Origin: CAZISM01 sp964541895
GTDB lineage: Bacteria > Zhuqueibacterota > Zhuqueibacteria > Residuimicrobiales > Residuimicrobiaceae
NCBI GenBank assembly: GCA_964541895.1
Contig: CAZISM010000027.1
Location: 1 to 52,669, forward strand
Reading direction: 5' to 3'
DNA length: 52,669 nt
Below, piece after piece: positions 49,078-52,669 of this stretch. Below the pieces are notes generated by a model. The model ran no database searches. It was not told the origin of the DNA and saw only the letters and a program-made list of their open reading frames with translations. The position numbers were made by a program, and so were the translations under genes. Position 1 is the stretch's first letter. Every line of letters begins with the position of its first letter.

Positions 49078-49341
49078 GGGGTCGGACCAAATCAACTCTT
49101 TTATATACATTGTGATAACCGCCAAAATTCCTTAAAAACAGGCCTTAGAATGCATAATTTGCCCTATAAATCGCATTCTAAGGATTGTCGTAGATCATTA
49201 AAAGGAAAAGCATGATTCCGTCGCCCCCCTACTGTTGCTTAGAATCCGTTTTCAGGGGTAAAAAATTAATTCTAAGGGCCCTTTTACACTAAAAATTTTT
49301 TCAACCCTATTACAAACAGTAAGTTAATTTGGTCCGACCCC
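49078..49341 (+). mobile_element. MITE-like element, copy C
   Basis: GGGGTCGGACCAAATCAACT at the left and AGTTAATTTGGTCCGACCCC at the right are an almost perfect 20-base terminal inverted repeat around 264 bases. The internal stem CCTTAGAATGC (49143-49153) with GCATTCTAAGG (49173-49183) is perfect here. No coding frame. The right end runs into the coding end of the propeller gene at 49324. Confidence 0.9.
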
Positions 49342-50418
49342 GATTTTGACAGGATTCGGCGACGGTGAACCAGAATCCATGGATATTGAAAGCGGATTCA
49401 GAAACGTGTGCCAGAATCCCCAGCTGAAACCTGGCGGCTCTGAATAAGCGTACGCTATGAAATTATTGTCATCCACATTAAAATGTCCTTCAGCTGTACC
49501 GGAAATACCGATATTGTGACTCCACGATTTTATGTTTTCCGTAATTTTCATCGGGGCACCAAAACGCAACCCATCCGCTGAAACACGCAGGGCCACATAG
49601 CTGGACGGCGAAAAGTGGCCGGCGATAGAAACCGCGATAAATTTTCCCAGGCTATCGCAATACTTGACGTCCGATGCGCCCTCTCCACCCTCTTCTTTTC
49701 CGCCCGTGCAGTCAAAGGCAATGCCCCGTTCGGCTATTTTAGCCGGCCAATTGGGATCATCAACTGGAGCCGTAGCGACGCGGATCTGGTTGATTATTTT
49801 CTTTGGTTTTTCACCAGCGGGAAAAGCAGGAGAATTGGTCCAGGAGTAATAGATGTACAGGCATTGGTCGCGCGATACAAAATGAGGCTCGCCCGCTCCC
49901 CAGGCGTCTTTTGGGCCGCTATAACGAATGATCGGCTGCGGATCTCCACCCCAGCCATGTCCATTCCATTTCTCGTATGGACCAGCGGGCGTCAGGGATC
50001 GCGCCACAAAAATATAATTGTGTCTTCCCTTGTCATCATATACGGCGGTCACGCCCATGTAGTAGTAATCACCAAGTTTGATCACGCCGGGATCACAAAC
50101 CGACATTCTGTCCGCCGACTTGGGAGTCGGTTTGAGTACAACGGTCTCCACGCTCCATGTTTTGCCGCCATCCACCGATCGCCGGTAACGTATCCAGTCC
50201 CAGGAGCCTTCGCCGCCTGTCGAGGCGAACCAGAGGTCAATGCTTTTATCGCTGTTGATGATGATCGAAGGACCGTAGCGATGGCCGTCGCCTTTTTTGG
50301 GAACGAAAATGTCCCAGCCTGTCGAGCAGGTGGCGTTGATGGACTGGCCGTTAAGGCCGGTACTGATGGCGATCATTGTGGCACATAACACGACTCTCAC
50401 CCATTTTCGAATTCTCAT
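49324..50418 (-). CDS. Secreted beta-propeller protein (sialidase/GH43-like), 3' end altered by repeat element
   Basis: A 364-residue exported protein with signal peptide MRIRKWVRVVLCATMIAIST followed by GLNGQS. The body looks like a sialidase or GH43-type five- or six-bladed propeller: DLWFASTGGEGSWDWIRYRRS, VDGGKTWSVETVVL (an Asp-box-like SVDGGKTW), DPGVIKLGDYYYMGVTAVYDD and RSLTPAGPYEKW. It probably binds or cuts a carbohydrate outside the cell; a catalytic set is not certain. The last six residues (IGVGPN) and the stop codon are encoded by the terminal repeat of element copy C, so the original C-terminus may be lost. It lies 24 bases after the CocE-like gene. Confidence 0.72.
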   Translation of the reverse strand: MRIRKWVRVVLCATMIAISTGLNGQSINATCSTGWDIFVPKKGDGHRYGPSIIINSDKSIDLWFASTGGEGSWDWIRYRRSVDGGKTWSVETVVLKPTPKSADRMSVCDPGVIKLGDYYYMGVTAVYDDKGRHNYIFVARSLTPAGPYEKWNGHGWGGDPQPIIRYSGPKDAWGAGEPHFVSRDQCLYIYYSWTNSPAFPAGEKPKKIINQIRVATAPVDDPNWPAKIAERGIAFDCTGGKEEGGEGASDVKYCDSLGKFIAVSIAGHFSPSSYVALRVSADGLRFGAPMKITENIKSWSHNIGISGTAEGHFNVDDNNFIAYAYSEPPGFSWGFWHTFLNPLSISMDSGSPSPNPVKIGVGPN

Positions 50419-50442
50419 TTGCTGCCTCCGAAAATCATTGGA

Positions 50443-52296
50443 TCAAGGTAAAACGCCCACCTCAATATGACTGGGAAACGCCGGTGAATGAAAGACCTGG
50501 TGAGTGGCAGGAATGAAATCCTGATCCGCCGCAGCAAAAATATTGTCAACCCAGCTCTGTGGATTTCGATCGACGAATGGGAACCAGCTGCTTTGCACCT
50601 GAATCATGATGCAGTGCCTCTTCAGGAAGGTGTGTAGAATATCCGGCAGTTCGTATTCGATCCTGGCCACCTCGCCCGGCCTGAACGGCTTGGGGTGTTC
50701 AAACCCGTCACGAAAGCGGCCGCGAAAAACTTGCGCTCGCACCAATCGCTGCAAATTTCCCTCCGTTTTATCGCTTTTCGGCGATACGTCGATAACCTTT
50801 ACAATCCAATCGGCATCTGATCCGGTGGTCGAAACATATAAACGCAGCGCTATAGGGCCGGCGCAGGTTATGTCCTCTTTTAATACTTCACCGGAATAGA
50901 CGAGCACGTCCGGCCTGCGACCGGCGAACCGTTGGTCTTCGGTCATATATTTATAGGACCAATATTGGGAATTTTCCATCGTATAGGGCACCGGTTTGCT
51001 GGGATCGCTTATGAACGAATCGACCGTATCAGCCTCAGCCGCAGGTAACGCGAACGAGAGTTTATGACGGCTGTTCAAGAACAGTTTCTTCCCCTGCCGT
51101 GTTACCGGCGGCCACGCATTAAAACAACGCCACCGGTTGGCGCCGGTTTCGAAGACATGCGCTTCTGCTTGTGGCATGCCATCGCCAGCCCCCTTGAGAT
51201 GGCGGCGGAAAAACCGGCTTAAATCGTTTTCTTGAAAATCCTCCGCTGTAGCAAAACCGAACGATGCGCTTCCCAAGCTGTCGCCTTTGCTCCTGATCCA
51301 GCCGCCATGGGGCCAGGGACCCATCACCAGTGAATTAACAATGCCGGGATTCTGTTTTTCAACCGCCTGATAGGTTTTCAGCGCACCAAAAAGGTCCTCG
51401 GTATCATACCAGCCGCCAACGACCAACACCGCTGCTTTAATGTTTTTGAGATGCGGCAGGATATTTCGTGCCTGCCAAAAGCCGTCATAGTTGGGATGTT
51501 GAATCAAGTCATTCCAGAAGGGGATTTCACATTTGAAATATTTTGCATTCACATTAGCCAGCGATCCCAAATCCAGGAAAAATTGAAAGGCATCCGGGGT
51601 GCCCAGATCAAATTCAGCCGGCCACTCGGTCGTCAGACTGTCCCGTCGCTTGCCAAAAGTGGAAAAAAACACAAAAGCTTCATGCAGGTTAAAAGCTCCG
51701 TTTCGATGCATGTCGTCCCAAAACCAATCGCCAATAGGCGCCTGCGGGGACACTGCCTTCAACGCCGGGTGTGAATCGATCATGCCGGCCGAACTGTAAA
51801 ATCCGGGATACGAAAGGCCCCACAGGCCAACGGCCTTGTTGTGATTGGGGATGTTCATTAACAGCCATTCGATGGTATCGTAGGTGTCTGTGCTCTCATC
51901 GGTATCCTGCTTCGATTTTTTATCAGGAACGTGAGGCCGCATATTCACAAAAGTTCCTTCGGACATGAAGCAACCACGTACATCCTGAAAGACAAAGATG
52001 TATCCCTCCTTTTCCATCTCTTCGTTTGAGGCCAATTGAGACGGGTATCGATCAACGCCATAAGGATTGATGCTGTAAGGGGTCCGTTGTAGTAGCATGG
52101 GAAACGTTTTGGAGCGGTCATTGGGAAGATATACGCTGGTGTAAAGTCGGACGCCATCGCGCACGGGGATGCGGTACTCGAACTTGGTGTAATGCGATCG
52201 GATATACTCCTTACGAGACTTGCTTTCCCCCGCAGATACGTGGGCGGTGAGGCCGAGCAGGACGGCCTGAAGCAAAAGAAAGGTAGCGCATTTCAT
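50443..52296 (-). CDS. Secreted CocE/NonD family hydrolase (X-Pro dipeptidyl-peptidase S15 type)
   Basis: A 617-residue exported alpha/beta hydrolase. I start at ATG 52296 (MKCATFLLLQAVLLGLTAHV, signal peptide cut after about residue 22), preceded by GAGGTG; a longer reading to 52422 lacks a ribosome site. The catalytic set is visible: nucleophile in GLWGLSYPGF (Ser 162), acid in GGWYDTEDLFG and His in GPWPHGGW. The oxyanion-type FVFQDVRGCFMSEG precedes them; the C-terminal jelly-roll domain ends near LKRHCIMIQVQSSWFP. Members are acylases, esterases or X-Pro peptidases; the substrate is open. Confidence 0.9.
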   Translation of the reverse strand: MKCATFLLLQAVLLGLTAHVSAGESKSRKEYIRSHYTKFEYRIPVRDGVRLYTSVYLPNDRSKTFPMLLQRTPYSINPYGVDRYPSQLASNEEMEKEGYIFVFQDVRGCFMSEGTFVNMRPHVPDKKSKQDTDESTDTYDTIEWLLMNIPNHNKAVGLWGLSYPGFYSSAGMIDSHPALKAVSPQAPIGDWFWDDMHRNGAFNLHEAFVFFSTFGKRRDSLTTEWPAEFDLGTPDAFQFFLDLGSLANVNAKYFKCEIPFWNDLIQHPNYDGFWQARNILPHLKNIKAAVLVVGGWYDTEDLFGALKTYQAVEKQNPGIVNSLVMGPWPHGGWIRSKGDSLGSASFGFATAEDFQENDLSRFFRRHLKGAGDGMPQAEAHVFETGANRWRCFNAWPPVTRQGKKLFLNSRHKLSFALPAAEADTVDSFISDPSKPVPYTMENSQYWSYKYMTEDQRFAGRRPDVLVYSGEVLKEDITCAGPIALRLYVSTTGSDADWIVKVIDVSPKSDKTEGNLQRLVRAQVFRGRFRDGFEHPKPFRPGEVARIEYELPDILHTFLKRHCIMIQVQSSWFPFVDRNPQSWVDNIFAAADQDFIPATHQVFHSPAFPSHIEVGVLP

Positions 52297-52669
52297 ATTC
52301 ACCTCACCGATAATTAAAATCGATTTTCGCAATGGATGTCGATAACTAGCCGGCAGTCTATCAAATGGCATACTAAAGATCAAAGCCATTTCAATCGCAT
52401 CACCTCGAACAAAAAAAAGCACAAAATTCCTTCATCCTTGCTGATGAAAAAAAGTCGCGCTTTATTCATGCTGTATCTCCCCCGTTCAGATAATTGCGAA
52501 CTTGCTCTGTTGAATTTTATCAAATTTTAAAAATATATGCAAGTGATTAAATATTCAATTGGATCTCCTCTTACTTGCCCGTCGTGAATATGGCTTACAA
52601 TATTTAATACGTCGCTTGCTTTTTGTCAAAAATGTAACCATTTTAAACTCAATCCGTATGCAGGATTAC
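52297..52669. other. AT-rich region upstream of the CocE-like gene
   Basis: 373 bases to the window end. It should contain the promoter for the hydrolase gene on the minus strand. I see no gene, repeat or clear terminator in it. Confidence 0.4.

Noticed and set aside
48854..49090. Small hydrophobic frames on both strands between the helicase gene and repeat copy C
   Set aside because: No start signals, the minus-strand frame begins inside the repeat element, and neither resembles a known protein. A gene relic is possible but not supportable.

Overview
The window reads as a chromosomal contig from a Gram-negative-type (diderm) bacterium, most likely of the FCB/Calditrichota/KSB1 neighbourhood. 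This is inferred from four things: a SecA of the Bacteroidetes-like, insertion-bearing type; a short archaeal-type prolyl-tRNA synthetase; HPr kinase next to mannose-type PTS IIA/IIB proteins; and many lipobox or Sec-signal proteins. No rRNA or tRNA gene and no CRISPR array was seen. Nearly every gene lies on the minus strand, so gene order below is given in the direction of transcription (high to low coordinates) where relevant.

Left part (1-6.2 kb, minus): a Cys-rich protein, proS, a small zinc-binding protein, era, a SpoIID/LytB-domain lipoprotein and the start of a phosphoglycerate-mutase/alkaline-phosphatase-like metalloenzyme, closely packed. A divergent sodium:solute symporter (6.4-8.0 kb, plus) ends in a hairpin that is also the terminator of the next minus-strand block.

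Core block (8.0-24.4 kb, minus): zinc-ribbon/coiled-coil protein, rnpB (RNase P RNA), recJ, ilvE, nusB, a giant 2061-residue secA, DUF494/smg, a topoisomerase-I-like protein without Toprim domain or catalytic tyrosine, xerC/D, hpf, hprK, PTS IIA, PTS IIB, terminator. It is a housekeeping block with two striking departures: the SecA, which has grown by internal duplication to more than twice the usual size, and the topoisomerase pseudoenzyme sitting in the usual topA position. A leader with two mutually exclusive foldings lies in front of secA.

Accessory part (24.6-38.3 kb): an M29-like peptidase and a cupin, a YncE-propeller/phosphoesterase fusion, then a scarred stretch (28.8-30.9 kb) with a 5'-truncated NTF2-like gene, two copies of a short inverted-repeat element, an orphan gene between them, and a broken second copy of the start of the YncE gene. 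Next come secreted proteins (a lipoprotein HAD phosphatase, an HExxH protein, a Cys-containing protein), an M20 dipeptidase with an OPT oligopeptide transporter, a 33-residue lipoprotein, a larger lipoprotein and a small two-helix membrane protein.

Right part (38.5-52.7 kb): a near-perfect sigma-54 promoter (38704-38718) lies upstream of the small membrane protein. Just upstream of it is a gene for a membrane-spanning sigma-54 activator with an extracytoplasmic propeller-like sensor, the best candidate for a new regulatory system here. Then follow a two-gene DNA-modification/defence unit (PLD-SNF2 helicase and Eco57I-like adenine methyltransferase, overlapping at TGATG), a third copy of the inverted-repeat element that provides the stop codon of a secreted beta-propeller gene, and a secreted CocE/NonD-type hydrolase.
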